Origin: Clostridium pasteurianum BC1
GTDB taxonomy: Bacteria > Bacillota > Clostridia > Clostridiales > Clostridiaceae
NCBI RefSeq assembly: GCF_000389635.1
Contig: NC_021182.1
Coordinates: forward strand, 3,699,925-3,763,924
DNA: 64,000 bases
Direction: 5' to 3'
How positions within the stretch are numbered: the stretch's first letter is position 1; every line of letters begins with the position of its first letter. Of the stretch, positions 1 to 10,046 are shown piece by piece. The position numbers and the translations under genes were made by a program. Below the pieces are notes generated by a model. It was not told the origin of the DNA, ran no database searches, and saw nothing but the letters and a program-made list of their open reading frames with translations.

Positions 1-50
1 CGGTGATCCAGGAAGGGAATGGTAATATATTATAGCGATTTGGTATAAGT

Positions 51-90
51 AAAAACACGCAGAGCTATTGTATTCTGCGTGTCTTTTTTA
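51..90. terminator. Bidirectional intrinsic terminator
   Basis: A GC-containing hairpin (ACACGCAGA pairing with TTCTGCGTGT) is followed by a T run on the plus strand and by AAAAA on its other side, so it can end transcription both ways. It lies downstream of the minus-strand PTS gene and probably also ends a plus-strand gene left of the window. A near copy of this hairpin sits at 16519-16550. Confidence 0.8.
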
Positions 91-176
91 TCTTTACTTC
101 TAAATGTAATAAAATTTTTGCTTTTGAGACGGCCCCTTCTTTTAACTTATTTATAGTTGAAACCTATGGTAACTTC

Positions 177-2045
177 CTAATTTGCAATTTGCATTATAGA
201 ATCTTCAATATTCTTATCTCCTAGAGACTTTGTAATAATTCTGTTTTCATGATTAACTATAATAACTGAAGTTATTGGGTTAATACCCTTATTCTTAAGG
301 AATTGCAAATCTACTTTTACAAGTTCTTTTCCTATGTTTACTTCATCACCTTCTTTAACCAATACCTGAAAGCCTTCCCCTTTTAAATTAACTGTTTCCA
401 GACCAATATGAATTATTATTTCTAAGTCATCATCACTTTTTAAAGCTACCGCATGTTTTGTTTCAAAAACTTGAAGTACACGACCCTTTACAGGAGAACA
501 TATAATATCAGATTCTGGCAGTATGGCGACCCCCTCACCCATCATCTTTTCAGCAAATACAGGGTCAGGAACTTCAGAAATATCAACAATTTTTCCTTTT
601 ACAGGAGAGTGTATTATAACATCACCATTAACGTAGGGAACTTTTATATTTTGAATCTCCGACACATTATCTACTTTTTCAACTTCTGACACTTTATCTT
701 CTCTATATCCAAAGATCCAAGTAAATACAAAGGTACAAACAAAGGAAATAATAACAGTTAGAATTGCGTATATAAAATTCATTGGATTAGCACCTATATA
801 AAGCGGTAGAGTTTCTACACTCGCACCACCTGGCGCGTATCTTACCAAATGTGTAATTCCAGCAAAGAATCCTCCTATGCCTCCACCAGCCATAACACAG
901 GCTAATATCTTTTTATTGGTTAAGGTTACACCAAACATTGCAGGTTCTGTTATTCCCATTAATGCTGTAAGTCCTACAGAACTTGCCAATTGTCTTTTCT
1001 CAATATTTTTAGTTTTAATGGCAACACATAGTGAAGCTGCAGCTTGTGCAGTATTGGAAGCCAATGCTCCTGGACCGGACAATGTTTCATAGCCCTGCTT
1101 AGCTATCTGCTGTAGGAAAATTGGCATCAAACTCCAGTGCATACCTGTCATGACTAATAACGGATAAACAAAACCAATTAATGTAGGTACAATCCAAGTG
1201 CCTATTCCATCTAAGAAAATAAATACATTTGTAAGACCATTACCTATAATTGATCCTATAGGTCCAAGTACTATTAGTGTAACTGGAGCAACAATAGCTA
1301 AAATAAGAAGAGGCTTCACGAATACCTTTACGATTTTTGGTGTTACTCTTTCTGCAAACCTTTCCACATAAGACAAAAACCATACAGCTAAAATAGATGG
1401 AATAATTGAAGATGAATAATTAGCCATTACTACTGGAATATTAAAAAAGTGTACAGGTTTTGCAGCCGTTCTCAATGCAATTAAGTTTGGATGCAATAGT
1501 ATAGCCGCCACAGTCATGGATAAAATGGTGCTGCAGTTAAATTTCTTTGATGCAGCATAGGCAACCAGTATAGGCATAAAATAGAAAGTAGCATCTGCAA
1601 TCGTATTCATCAATACGTAAGTTTGATCAGTTTTAGATACCAAATTAAATAGTACGAAAAGGGATAAAACTGCTTTAAAAAGTCCCCCAGCAATAAAAGC
1701 TGGTATAACTGGAGTAACTGAACCACAGATTACATCTAGAACAGTATTTATAACTCCACCTTTATCCCCCTTTTGACCTACTCCTTTATCTCCTTGAACA
1801 ATACTGCCCAGTTTTTCAATTTCCTCTCTTACATGGGCAACTTCAGTACCAATAATAACCTGAAACTGGCCACCCTTATTTACAACACCGGCTACCCCTT
1901 TTATTTTCTTTAATTTATCTTCATTAACAAGTGAATAATCCTTTAAATCAAATCTAAGCCTTGTGGAACAATTTCTTACCTGGCTGATATTACTGATTCC
2001 TCCAATTTGTTCAACAACATCCTTTGCCAATTGCTTAAAATCCAT
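177..2045 (-). CDS. PTS transporter subunit IIBCA (alpha/beta-glucoside family)
   Basis: This membrane permease takes up and phosphorylates a disaccharide using phosphate relayed from HPr. Domain order is IIB (about residues 1-90, phospho-Cys near residue 26 in NCSTRLRF), IIC with about ten membrane segments (about 110-465), then IIA (about 490-622, active His near 546 in IIHIGLETV). At 622 residues it is full length. I chose the ATG at 2045 because GAGGAGAG lies just upstream; an in-frame start exists 22 codons earlier without a ribosome site. The IIBCA family covers beta-glucosides, sucrose and trehalose, but the upstream 6-phospho-alpha-glucosidase points to maltose or a related alpha-glucoside. 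A 384-bp gap separates it from that gene, and I see no clear signal in the gap. Confidence 0.9.
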   Translation of the reverse strand: MDFKQLAKDVVEQIGGISNISQVRNCSTRLRFDLKDYSLVNEDKLKKIKGVAGVVNKGGQFQVIIGTEVAHVREEIEKLGSIVQGDKGVGQKGDKGGVINTVLDVICGSVTPVIPAFIAGGLFKAVLSLFVLFNLVSKTDQTYVLMNTIADATFYFMPILVAYAASKKFNCSTILSMTVAAILLHPNLIALRTAAKPVHFFNIPVVMANYSSSIIPSILAVWFLSYVERFAERVTPKIVKVFVKPLLILAIVAPVTLIVLGPIGSIIGNGLTNVFIFLDGIGTWIVPTLIGFVYPLLVMTGMHWSLMPIFLQQIAKQGYETLSGPGALASNTAQAAASLCVAIKTKNIEKRQLASSVGLTALMGITEPAMFGVTLTNKKILACVMAGGGIGGFFAGITHLVRYAPGGASVETLPLYIGANPMNFIYAILTVIISFVCTFVFTWIFGYREDKVSEVEKVDNVSEIQNIKVPYVNGDVIIHSPVKGKIVDISEVPDPVFAEKMMGEGVAILPESDIICSPVKGRVLQVFETKHAVALKSDDDLEIIIHIGLETVNLKGEGFQVLVKEGDEVNIGKELVKVDLQFLKNKGINPITSVIIVNHENRIITKSLGDKNIEDSIMQIAN

Positions 2046-2429
2046 GTTTTCACTCTCCTCATATAGTAGTGTAGTGACAACTTTTAATGCTATAAATTTT
2101 AATAAATCCAATTTTCTTTATTTCATTTAACTTTAATAAATCAGAGTATACTGCTAATACACCTATCTAGCTAATATAAGATAGATGCACCAGCAAAATT
2201 GCAGCCTATATAATTTATTTTCTATTACAGAATCATATTCATAATTTTTTATCTTATCAAATTTTCTGTAAAATTCTCATACCCTATTAGATAGGAGTTG
2301 AATAACTCATTAATATAAACGGTTCCATACCATTTATTTGTAATAATTAGATTTGTAAAACTATTATTTAAATTCTACCTTGCCAACCCTTACCAAATAT
2401 CATCTATTAATTTGCGATTTGTACAATCA

Positions 2430-3776
<1,347 letters not shown>

Positions 3777-3932
3777 CTACTTTTTTACTTACAAAAACTA
3801 CTTGTTATTTTCAGCCTTGCAATTCCATAGTTTATGTCTGTCAATTAATATTTTCTTATAATAAAGCTCACGTGAGATTTCATGATTAAATTATAACTCC
3901 CTACTTTGGAACTGTATATACGTTTACAAGCC

Positions 3933-3974
3933 AAAGAAACCTGTTACCCTCAGTAGATAACAGGTTTCTTTTTT
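3933..3974. terminator. Intrinsic terminator between RpiR gene and malH
   Basis: A long perfect stem (AAAGAAACCTGTTA with its complement, loop of about 11 bases) is followed by TTTTTT on the plus strand and a weaker T run on the minus strand. It lies just past the stop of the minus-strand RpiR gene, so malH probably has its own promoter between here and 3755. Confidence 0.8.
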
Positions 3975-4015
3975 CATAATTTTTATATTTTTAAACATAA
4001 ATTAAATATTATGCT

Positions 4016-4771
4016 TTATTTACCTTCTAATCTTCTATAAGCTTTATAAATAAGAAATTCAAATAATAAAAGTACATTTGGGAAAAATATATTAGGCATA
4101 ACATTTCTGTCATCCAATTTGTTGCTATCCTGTATTTTAAAACTCACATCTGCCAGCCTGCTAATTGTATTGTCTGTTTCTCCTGTAAAGGATATCACCT
4201 TAATTTTATTTTCTTTTGCTGTCTTTACCTTTGATGCTACTTGTCCGGTTTCTCCAGATTTAGAGATAACAAACATGGTCCCAATAGAATCCAAATTATT
4301 TTCAAATATACTGGCAGAATCCGTTCCACTTGCAAGTATACAACGTTTTCCAAGTACCAATAGTTTTTTATTAATATATTCTGCTGCAATGGAAGAAAAC
4401 CCTGTAGCATATATAAATTTAAACTTTTCATTTTTTTCATCTAAGCAGTCTAAAAAATCGTTAATTTGCTTTTCAGATATATATTTTAACAATAAATCTA
4501 ATTGTTCCTTAGTCAAAAAATCATTAGAATCTTCAGAATGTGTTCCATTTCTTTTTACCAAAGGCAGCAAATGATAATGCATGTCTACAAATCCTGTATA
4601 CCCAAGCTTTTTAGACAGCCTCATAATAGTAGATGTAGAAGTATAATTTGCTTTAGCAACTCCTCTCACACCCATTTTCATTACATTATCAATATTTAAA
4701 ACAATATATTTCAATACATTTTTTTCCAATTCTGTCAACTCTGTATTTTGTATTAATTTATCAAATTCCAT
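4016..4771 (-). CDS. RpiR-family transcriptional regulator
   Basis: The protein has an N-terminal helix-turn-helix (about 1-75, with the STSTIMRLSKKLGYTGF recognition region) and a C-terminal SIS sugar-phosphate binding domain (about 105-235, including FVISKSGETGQ). RpiR proteins sense phosphosugars and control neighbouring sugar genes. Its place beside malH and the PTS gene suggests it controls alpha-glucoside use. At 251 residues it is the usual length. A terminator follows it, so it is probably a separate transcript. Confidence 0.88.
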   Translation of the reverse strand: MEFDKLIQNTELTELEKNVLKYIVLNIDNVMKMGVRGVAKANYTSTSTIMRLSKKLGYTGFVDMHYHLLPLVKRNGTHSEDSNDFLTKEQLDLLLKYISEKQINDFLDCLDEKNEKFKFIYATGFSSIAAEYINKKLLVLGKRCILASGTDSASIFENNLDSIGTMFVISKSGETGQVASKVKTAKENKIKVISFTGETDNTISRLADVSFKIQDSNKLDDRNVMPNIFFPNVLLLFEFLIYKAYRRLEGK

Positions 4772-4814
4772 ATTAAATCACCATATTCATTCTTTTTCTA
4801 ATTTTGAAGATTTG

Positions 4815-4886
4815 TAGCAGGAGATGACTGGAGTCCATCTCCTATCAGGACTGCCACTGTGGTGATGGCTTTCCCGAACTTACTAC
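4815..4886. repeat. Structured intergenic repeat, copy 1
   Basis: A 70-base block with three potential hairpins: GGAGATG/CATCTCC, CACTGTGGTG, and a GGCTTTCCC stem. The same layout and most bases recur at 46484-46556. The hairpin-rich, gene-free form resembles an end of an IS200/IS605-type element or a small structured RNA. No transposase gene is next to it. Orientation and function are unknown. Confidence 0.5.
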
Positions 4887-4969
4887 AAGGAAAGAAACTT
4901 CTTGATACAATTTTTACTTTTATATGGCATAGTTAGGGTCTTTGCCCAAATTACAAATTAAAGTTTATA

Positions 4970-4998
4970 TTGTATAACATCTTTATGTAATGTAAAAT
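4970..4998 (+). promoter_or_regulatory. Candidate sigma-A promoter for leader A
   Basis: TTGTAT and TAAAAT are separated by 17 bases, about 45 bases upstream of the conserved leader element and in the direction of the QueG-like gene. The match is imperfect and the region is very AT-rich, so this is a suggestion. Confidence 0.4.
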
Positions 4999-5043
4999 TA
5001 ATATGTAGAATAAATTAATATACTTGCATATTAATTCATTTTA

Positions 5044-5113
5044 CGGGCTGACTAGAAAAACTAGAGGCCATTGAAAGTGAGAAAGTATTCATCATTTTCA
5101 ATGACCTTTTTTT
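5044..5113 (+). promoter_or_regulatory. CTAGA-box attenuator, copy A
   Basis: Core ACTAGAAAAACTAGAG is flanked by GGC and GCC, which can pair. It runs directly into a terminator-like hairpin (GGCCATTGAAAGTGA with TCATTTTCAATGACC) followed by seven Ts. It lies about 110 bases before the start codon at 5232 in the sense direction. Five more copies occur in the window (13465, 24694, 36115, 42427, 42682), all in leaders. It may be a small riboswitch or attenuator; the ligand is unknown. Confidence 0.7.
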
Positions 5114-5231
5114 GTCTTTTTAGTTTTATTAAAAGATCACTAATTTTTCAATATAAAACTATAAGAAGATTATACATAACAATTTTAAATAATGAAATAT
5201 ATAAATTTCAAAAACTAGAAAGGTAGAAATT

Positions 5232-6128
5232 ATGAATAAAGAATTATATTACTTTATAAAAAATTTATTTGATGAAGATGGGTATAATACCATATTAAAA
5301 AATTATGGCGTTAAACAAATTTTTAGTAGTAATCCATTAATTGGTGTAGCTAATGGAAATGACCCTATATTTGAAAAGTTTAAAGAAGTAGTAAGTGCTG
5401 ATCATTTAACTCCTAAAGAAATATGGAAAGATAATAATTTACCTTACCTTAACAATTTAGATAATTCTATTCGTGTACTTTCCATTGTGTTTCCATATAC
5501 TTCATTTATAAGAGATAAATATTCCAATGGCTCTGATTTACCACCAGAAATTTACTCACTATCCAGACATATTGCTAGCTATTTTATACCTGATGTATTA
5601 TCTAAATTAGTTGAATACATTAAATCCAAAGGATTTTATGCAGTAGCAGGTATTAAAAGTCCATCCTTTAAGGAGAATGTAAGTAGCGCAGACAAGCTAT
5701 ATGCTACTTGGTCTGAACGCCATGCTGCTTTTGCAGCAGGACTTGGTAAATTTGGTCTTCATGCAGCTCTCATAACTGAAGCTGGCTGCAATGTAAGACT
5801 TGGCTCTATAATTACAAATGCACCTCTTGAAATAACACCTAGAAGTGATGATGAGCCTTATGGAAATTGTTTATTCTACAAAAATAATACCTGTAGAAAA
5901 TGTGTTGTCCATTGTCCTATAAATGCTGTATCAGAATATGGACATAATAAAATTATTTGTTTTAAACAGCGTAATAGAGTGAGGGATGAAATGAGAGCAC
6001 GTCTAGGTGGAATTATTGATGACTCTATCAAACATTTATGCTCAAAAGATAATTTAAGAGCAGGTTGTGCTCTATGCCAATTTGATGTACCTTGTATGGA
6101 CAAGAATCCAACTAAATACATTAAATAA
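5232..6128 (+). CDS. QueG-like (epoxyqueuosine reductase-related) 4Fe-4S protein
   Basis: This 298-residue protein has the central block of the QueG/reductive-dehalogenase-related family (WSERHAAFAAGLGKFG, then GCNVRLGSIITN). A C-terminal iron-sulfur region follows: CRKCVVHCP, an isolated Cys in ICFK, HLC, and CALCQFDVPC, enough cysteines for two clusters. QueG itself is a cobalamin-dependent tRNA-modifying reductase, but this gene lacks the HEAT-repeat tail of longer QueG proteins and no queuosine genes are near. It is therefore better called a family member of unknown substrate. It is a single gene behind attenuator A, with a terminator after it. The ATG has AGAAAGG nearby. Confidence 0.75.
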   Translation: MNKELYYFIKNLFDEDGYNTILKNYGVKQIFSSNPLIGVANGNDPIFEKFKEVVSADHLTPKEIWKDNNLPYLNNLDNSIRVLSIVFPYTSFIRDKYSNGSDLPPEIYSLSRHIASYFIPDVLSKLVEYIKSKGFYAVAGIKSPSFKENVSSADKLYATWSERHAAFAAGLGKFGLHAALITEAGCNVRLGSIITNAPLEITPRSDDEPYGNCLFYKNNTCRKCVVHCPINAVSEYGHNKIICFKQRNRVRDEMRARLGGIIDDSIKHLCSKDNLRAGCALCQFDVPCMDKNPTKYIK

Positions 6129-6145
6129 TTATCAAAATTTATACT

Positions 6146-6180
6146 AAAATGGACTGCATAAAATTGATGCAGTCCATTTT
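6146..6180. terminator. Bidirectional terminator between convergent genes
   Basis: AAAATGGACTGCAT pairs perfectly with ATGCAGTCCATTTT across a short loop. It lies between the stop of the plus-strand Fe-S gene and the stop of the minus-strand oxidoreductase operon, and serves both. Confidence 0.85.
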
Positions 6181-6220
6181 AAAATTAATTTTTAATTTTC
6201 TATAAAAGCCTCATATTTCT

Positions 6221-6748
6221 TTAAATCAAATTATATCCCATTTCAAATGCTTTCTTATTTTCTTCTTGAAAGCGTATTATACGTTCTAGCATTGCTTTTA
6301 AAACATTCTCTTTATCTAATATATCTGACATCAACTTGCTTAATACTCCTAAAACAATGACATTAGCAAAAAGTTCTTTACCTAATTCATACGTAGCCAA
6401 CTCTCTTGCATTTATAGACAAATGATTAACTGTTGATTCATTGTTAAGTTCAACGTATCCTGGATCATATATTATAGTCCCATTTTTAACTAAGCTGATA
6501 AACTTATTATAAGCTGCTTTTGATAATGCACAAAAATAATCTGGATTCTCAACTATTGGACTATCTACCGGTGCATCAGAAATAACTACCTGACTACGTA
6601 CATATCCACCTCTTGTTTCTGTACCATGACTAATTAGCATAGTTGTATATGCTCCTTGATAGACAGAGGCTAAACTTAAAATCTGTCCTATTCTAACTAC
6701 TCCTTGTCCACCAAAACCACTAATTAGTATTTCTTTTCTTTTAGCCAT
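6221..6748 (-). CDS. 2-oxoacid:ferredoxin oxidoreductase, gamma subunit
   Basis: This is the small catalytic-complex subunit of a thiamine diphosphate enzyme that interconverts a 2-oxoacid plus CoA with an acyl-CoA, CO2 and reduced ferredoxin. The N-terminal GFGGQGVV motif and 175-residue length are typical of the gamma domain. It overlaps the beta gene by eight bases and is the last gene of the delta-alpha-beta-gamma set. The substrate (pyruvate, 2-oxoglutarate, branched-chain, aromatic or other 2-oxoacid) cannot be read from this subunit. Confidence 0.9.
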   Translation of the reverse strand: MAKRKEILISGFGGQGVVRIGQILSLASVYQGAYTTMLISHGTETRGGYVRSQVVISDAPVDSPIVENPDYFCALSKAAYNKFISLVKNGTIIYDPGYVELNNESTVNHLSINARELATYELGKELFANVIVLGVLSKLMSDILDKENVLKAMLERIIRFQEENKKAFEMGYNLI

Positions 6749-7586
6749 TTGTATGCCTCCTTTCTATATCTGCTACCCATTTCTTCAAATGTTCAGCAAA
6801 TTCTGGCTGACTATTACTATGATCATAATAAACCCCAGTATAGAACATAGTTTCATCAGAGGATGGCTTTTGTACTCCACTAACAGTTCTTTCTTTAAAC
6901 CATTTATATGCATCTACCGGTTTACGAGTTCCTAATGCCTTTCCCATAAAATTTGTAACACAGGGATATGATATTTGCACAAGAGAAAAACCTTTATTTT
7001 GAATGGCCTTTTTTATACTTTCCACTGCATTTTTTCCCTCTATGCTTGTGTGCCTTGCAAGAAATGTAGCTCCTGCCTCTCTAAGTATATCTAGTATATC
7101 TCTTCCATTTTGAGTCCAATTTTGCTCCATCATTCCATATGGACTACTATCAGTAACATATCCTTGTGGAGTTGTCCAACCATATTGACCTCCTGTAGAT
7201 TGATAACCAAAGTTATCGGCAACTATAACTGTAATATCTACATTTCGTCTAATACAATGAAGAAGATGAAGCAATCCAATACCAAAAGCATCTCCATCAC
7301 CTACAGTAAGTACAATCTTTTTTTCTTGTGGAAGAGCTAATCTTAGTCCTGTAGCTATAGCATAAACTCTACCATGAGTTCCAGCGAAATTATCTCCTTT
7401 CCAAGTATTAAAAGTCTGACGTCCAGCACAACCTATTCCTGTTCCCCAGACAACATCCTCTGTTCCTAGTCCCAATTCATCAATAGCTAAAAGAACCTTT
7501 TTATGTACTTGACCTAAACCGCATCCACTACAAGCTGTGCTTGGTATTTTTCTTGAGCGAAGATATTTTTTTGCTAAATAATCCAT
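6741..7586 (-). CDS. 2-oxoacid:ferredoxin oxidoreductase, beta subunit (TPP-binding)
   Basis: It binds thiamine diphosphate and a 4Fe-4S cluster. The N terminus has ACSGCG, and the TPP motif runs from GDGDAFGIG to ADNFGYQSTGGQ. The ATG at 7586 begins one base after the alpha stop and has GGGAGG upstream; an earlier in-frame start lies inside the alpha gene and is unlikely. About 281 residues, normal for the 2-oxoglutarate/2-oxoisovalerate branch of the family. It is translated in tight coupling with alpha and gamma. Confidence 0.92.
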   Translation of the reverse strand: MDYLAKKYLRSRKIPSTACSGCGLGQVHKKVLLAIDELGLGTEDVVWGTGIGCAGRQTFNTWKGDNFAGTHGRVYAIATGLRLALPQEKKIVLTVGDGDAFGIGLLHLLHCIRRNVDITVIVADNFGYQSTGGQYGWTTPQGYVTDSSPYGMMEQNWTQNGRDILDILREAGATFLARHTSIEGKNAVESIKKAIQNKGFSLVQISYPCVTNFMGKALGTRKPVDAYKWFKERTVSGVQKPSSDETMFYTGVYYDHSNSQPEFAEHLKKWVADIERRHTNG

Positions 7587-7587
7587 A

Positions 7588-8760
7588 TTACCAGGCCTCC
7601 CTTTCCCATGGTCTTGAAACAATTGGATCACCCTTTAAAAGTGTTTCCGTTATTTCAATTAATTCTGATACCTTTGGCAGTTCGCCGCATTTTCCGACAA
7701 AATGCACTTCACTACCTTTTGGTACAACCCTCTGAACTTCTCTTACAAGTTGTCCATCAAAATTTAATTCTACGGACAAATATATAGCTTTTTTATTAAA
7801 AATTTCATCAGGGAATGGCCAAATAGAAATCAGCCTTATACCTCCAACTTTTAACCCTTGCTTTCTTGCTTCATCAACTGCACTTTTTACTACCCTTGAA
7901 GGACTTCCATAAGCTACTAGTATGATATCAGGATTATCTTCTAAATGATAAGTTTCATATTTATTAATTATATCCTTATTATTTCTAATCTTATAAATAA
8001 GCCTATGAGCATGCTTATGTTGCCATTCAACTTCTTCTGTGTCATAGCCTTCAGCAGTTGGTGTCCAGTCCGAACATGCAGCACCAGTATTATGACCTAA
8101 AACTACTGGTGGTATATCAACTTCATCAGTAGAAGGATAAAATTGTGGTCCGTAGTTAACTTTTCTAGGTATAACTTTTAATCCCATCTCTTTAATTTCA
8201 TCTTCCGTTTCAGGAATAATTAAAGTTTCCCATCCGTCTGTAACCAATTGATCTGCCAGTATAGTTACTGGAGTTCTAAAACGTTCTGCTAGATAAAAAG
8301 CTTCAACAGTTATTGAAAAAGCTTCTTGTACACTATTAGGTGCTAGTACTATAGTCTCAAAATTACCACCATGAGTTGGATACCTACTTAAATAAAATTC
8401 TCCTTGACCAGGTGCACCAGTAATACCGCTTACAGGGCCAACTCTCTGGGCATTTACTATAACTAGAGGAATTTCGCTAGAAATGGCCCAACCATATGGA
8501 TCTGCAAAAAGAACATATCCTGGTCCGGAAGTAGATGTCATTGCTTTAAGACCGCCAAGAGATGCTCCAATACAGATGTGTAAAGAAGCAAGTTCATCTT
8601 CTCCTTGAACGTAATATCCACCTACTTGAGGTAATCTTCTAGACATATTTTCAGCTAGTTCAGTTGCTGGAGTAATTGGATATCCTGCATATACTCTACA
8701 TCCAGATATAATGGCTGCTTCAGTTATAGCTGCATTTCCTGTATCAAATATTCTCTTCAT
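7588..8760 (-). CDS. 2-oxoacid:ferredoxin oxidoreductase, alpha subunit
   Basis: This 390-residue subunit contains GYPITPATELAE near residue 25 and a conserved acidic GEDELASL block, both standard in the alpha chain of KorA/VorA/PorA-type enzymes. Its start overlaps the stop of the delta ferredoxin gene. The separate-subunit form (delta, alpha, beta, gamma) fits 2-oxoisovalerate or 2-oxoglutarate enzymes better than the single-chain pyruvate enzyme usual in Clostridium. The neighbouring acyl-CoA synthetase suggests the complex could also run in the carboxylating direction (inference). Confidence 0.92.
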   Translation of the reverse strand: MKRIFDTGNAAITEAAIISGCRVYAGYPITPATELAENMSRRLPQVGGYYVQGEDELASLHICIGASLGGLKAMTSTSGPGYVLFADPYGWAISSEIPLVIVNAQRVGPVSGITGAPGQGEFYLSRYPTHGGNFETIVLAPNSVQEAFSITVEAFYLAERFRTPVTILADQLVTDGWETLIIPETEDEIKEMGLKVIPRKVNYGPQFYPSTDEVDIPPVVLGHNTGAACSDWTPTAEGYDTEEVEWQHKHAHRLIYKIRNNKDIINKYETYHLEDNPDIILVAYGSPSRVVKSAVDEARKQGLKVGGIRLISIWPFPDEIFNKKAIYLSVELNFDGQLVREVQRVVPKGSEVHFVGKCGELPKVSELIEITETLLKGDPIVSRPWEREAW

Positions 8761-9014
8761 TTTTCTTCACCCTCTTTTCTCTTTTCTTTTACATCAATAG
8801 CAAAATCAGGACATATATAAAAACATTTTAAACACCCTATACATTTTTCTGTATTAACTGCTTCTACAGGTCTATATCCTTTTTCATTAAAGGATTCTTT
8901 AATAATAAAAATTCCTTTAGGGCATACCTCTGTACAATATCCACATTCTTTACATGCAGATTCATCAACTTCTACACAAAATCTACTATTTACTTTTACT
9001 ACCTCATTACTCAT
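8757..9014 (-). CDS. 2-oxoacid:ferredoxin oxidoreductase, delta subunit (2[4Fe-4S] ferredoxin)
   Basis: An 85-residue ferredoxin with two complete CxxCxxCxxxCP-type motifs (CKECGYCTEVCP and CIGCLKCFYICP). It passes electrons from the catalytic subunits to external ferredoxin. It is first of the four oxidoreductase genes, 218 bases after the ABC permease gene. The ATG at 9014 is preferred, although the GGGAAGGGAG site is about 12 bases away; an in-frame TTG at 9050 or ATG at 9026 is possible. Confidence 0.88.
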   Translation of the reverse strand: MSNEVVKVNSRFCVEVDESACKECGYCTEVCPKGIFIIKESFNEKGYRPVEAVNTEKCIGCLKCFYICPDFAIDVKEKRKEGEEK

Positions 9015-9206
9015 GTATTGTCGCATCTCCCTTCCCAATTTATATATCAATTAAGTATTAACTTACAAATACAATTATATCCTTATCCATTAGTCGTAAG
9101 CTCACCACTTCTGCAAGTCGTAAATTACTAACTCAACTTGTTATGGACTCTCATATTACACACAAATGCTTCTCTCTTTAGATTGATTAAACTTATATCC
9201 ATATTG

Positions 9207-9236
9207 GCTAAAACTTCACATAAGTAAAGTTTTAGC
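9207..9236 (-). other. mRNA hairpin at the permease stop codon
   Basis: GCTAAAACTT and AAGTTTTAGC form a perfect 10-bp stem overlapping the stop codon of the permease gene. There is no T run on the minus strand, so it more likely protects the 3' end of the upstream message or gives partial termination. The 190 bases between it and the ferredoxin gene show nothing else clear. Confidence 0.45.
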
Positions 9237-10020
9237 TTATACTTTTACGCCAAAAACGAGTACGTTTCTCTAATGGGTCAAATAATATTTCCTCAAAGAT
9301 TAGCATTATTACTCCTAGACATACCATAGTTACAATAGTAATATCAGTCCTTCCTGTAGCTCTGCCTTCGCTCAGCATATAACCAAGACCATTTGGAACT
9401 CCTACCATTTCAGCAGCTATAACCACTCTCCAAGCAAATCCAAGTCCTAAACGAAACCCTGTTACTAAATAGGGAATAAGGCTTGGAAGCATTACTCTTT
9501 TAAGTACCTGAACATGAGTTGCCCCCATAGTTCTAGCTGCATCTACAAGAGTTGTATCAACAGCTCTTACACCCTGCATAGTATTAATTAAAACAGGGAA
9601 AATAGATCCAACAACTATAATAAATATTGCAGCTTCATTTCCTAATCCAAACCATAATATTGCAAGAGGTACCCAAGCTATACCTGGAATAGGTGAAAAG
9701 ATACGTACAAAAGGTTCAAATATGTTATTTAAGGTAGGCTTTAATGCCATAGCTAAACCCAAGGATAAACCTATAATTACTGATATGACAAAGCCTATCA
9801 TTACTCTGAATAAACTTATAGATAACTGTTCTATTAAATAGCCTGTAGATAGTTCATTCCAAATTGTAGCTAGTACCTTTTCTGGTGGTGGAAGAAGCAA
9901 TGCTGAGTACTCCGCTGGCATTTTCCCAAAAAGTCCAGTTACTGAAGCTACATGCCAAATAATTATAAAAATAATTACTGCTAAAGCTCCCTGCCATCTT
10001 CTCTTATATTTATGTTTCAT
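9232..10020 (-). CDS. NitT/TauT-family ABC transporter permease (SsuC/TauC-like)
   Basis: An inner membrane permease of about 262 residues with six predicted helices and the cytoplasmic coupling loop region (EAAIFIIVVGSIFPV through AARTMGATHVQVLKRVMLP) typical of the sulfonate/nitrate/taurine transporter group. The ATG at 10020 follows AAAGGTG at suitable spacing; a GTG four codons upstream is less likely. It is encoded between its binding protein and the oxidoreductase genes. The family carries taurine, aliphatic sulfonates, nitrate, thiamine precursors and aromatic acids, so the substrate is open. Confidence 0.88.
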   Translation of the reverse strand: MKHKYKRRWQGALAVIIFIIIWHVASVTGLFGKMPAEYSALLLPPPEKVLATIWNELSTGYLIEQLSISLFRVMIGFVISVIIGLSLGLAMALKPTLNNIFEPFVRIFSPIPGIAWVPLAILWFGLGNEAAIFIIVVGSIFPVLINTMQGVRAVDTTLVDAARTMGATHVQVLKRVMLPSLIPYLVTGFRLGLGFAWRVVIAAEMVGVPNGLGYMLSEGRATGRTDITIVTMVCLGVIMLIFEEILFDPLEKRTRFWRKSIS

Positions 10021-10046
10021 AACACAATTCACCTTTCATAATCAAT

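Noticed and set aside
453-1092. Plus-strand open frames inside the PTS gene
   Set aside because: They are antisense shadows of a well-supported minus-strand gene, with no ribosome sites or recognisable domains. The same holds for the many frames opposite other large genes, such as 4119-4574 and 55682-56221.
4815-4886. Known riboswitch upstream of the QueG-like gene
   Set aside because: The block has three neat hairpins but no aptamer consensus I recognise, and its second copy at 46484 is not similarly placed. I treat it as a repeat of unknown nature.
5051-5064. CTAG...CTAG palindrome as a protein operator
   Set aside because: The core is conserved on one strand with a strand-specific loop (ANRAA), is always sense to the gene and always abuts a terminator-like hairpin. 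RNA-level action is a better explanation, although a protein antiterminator binding the RNA is not excluded.
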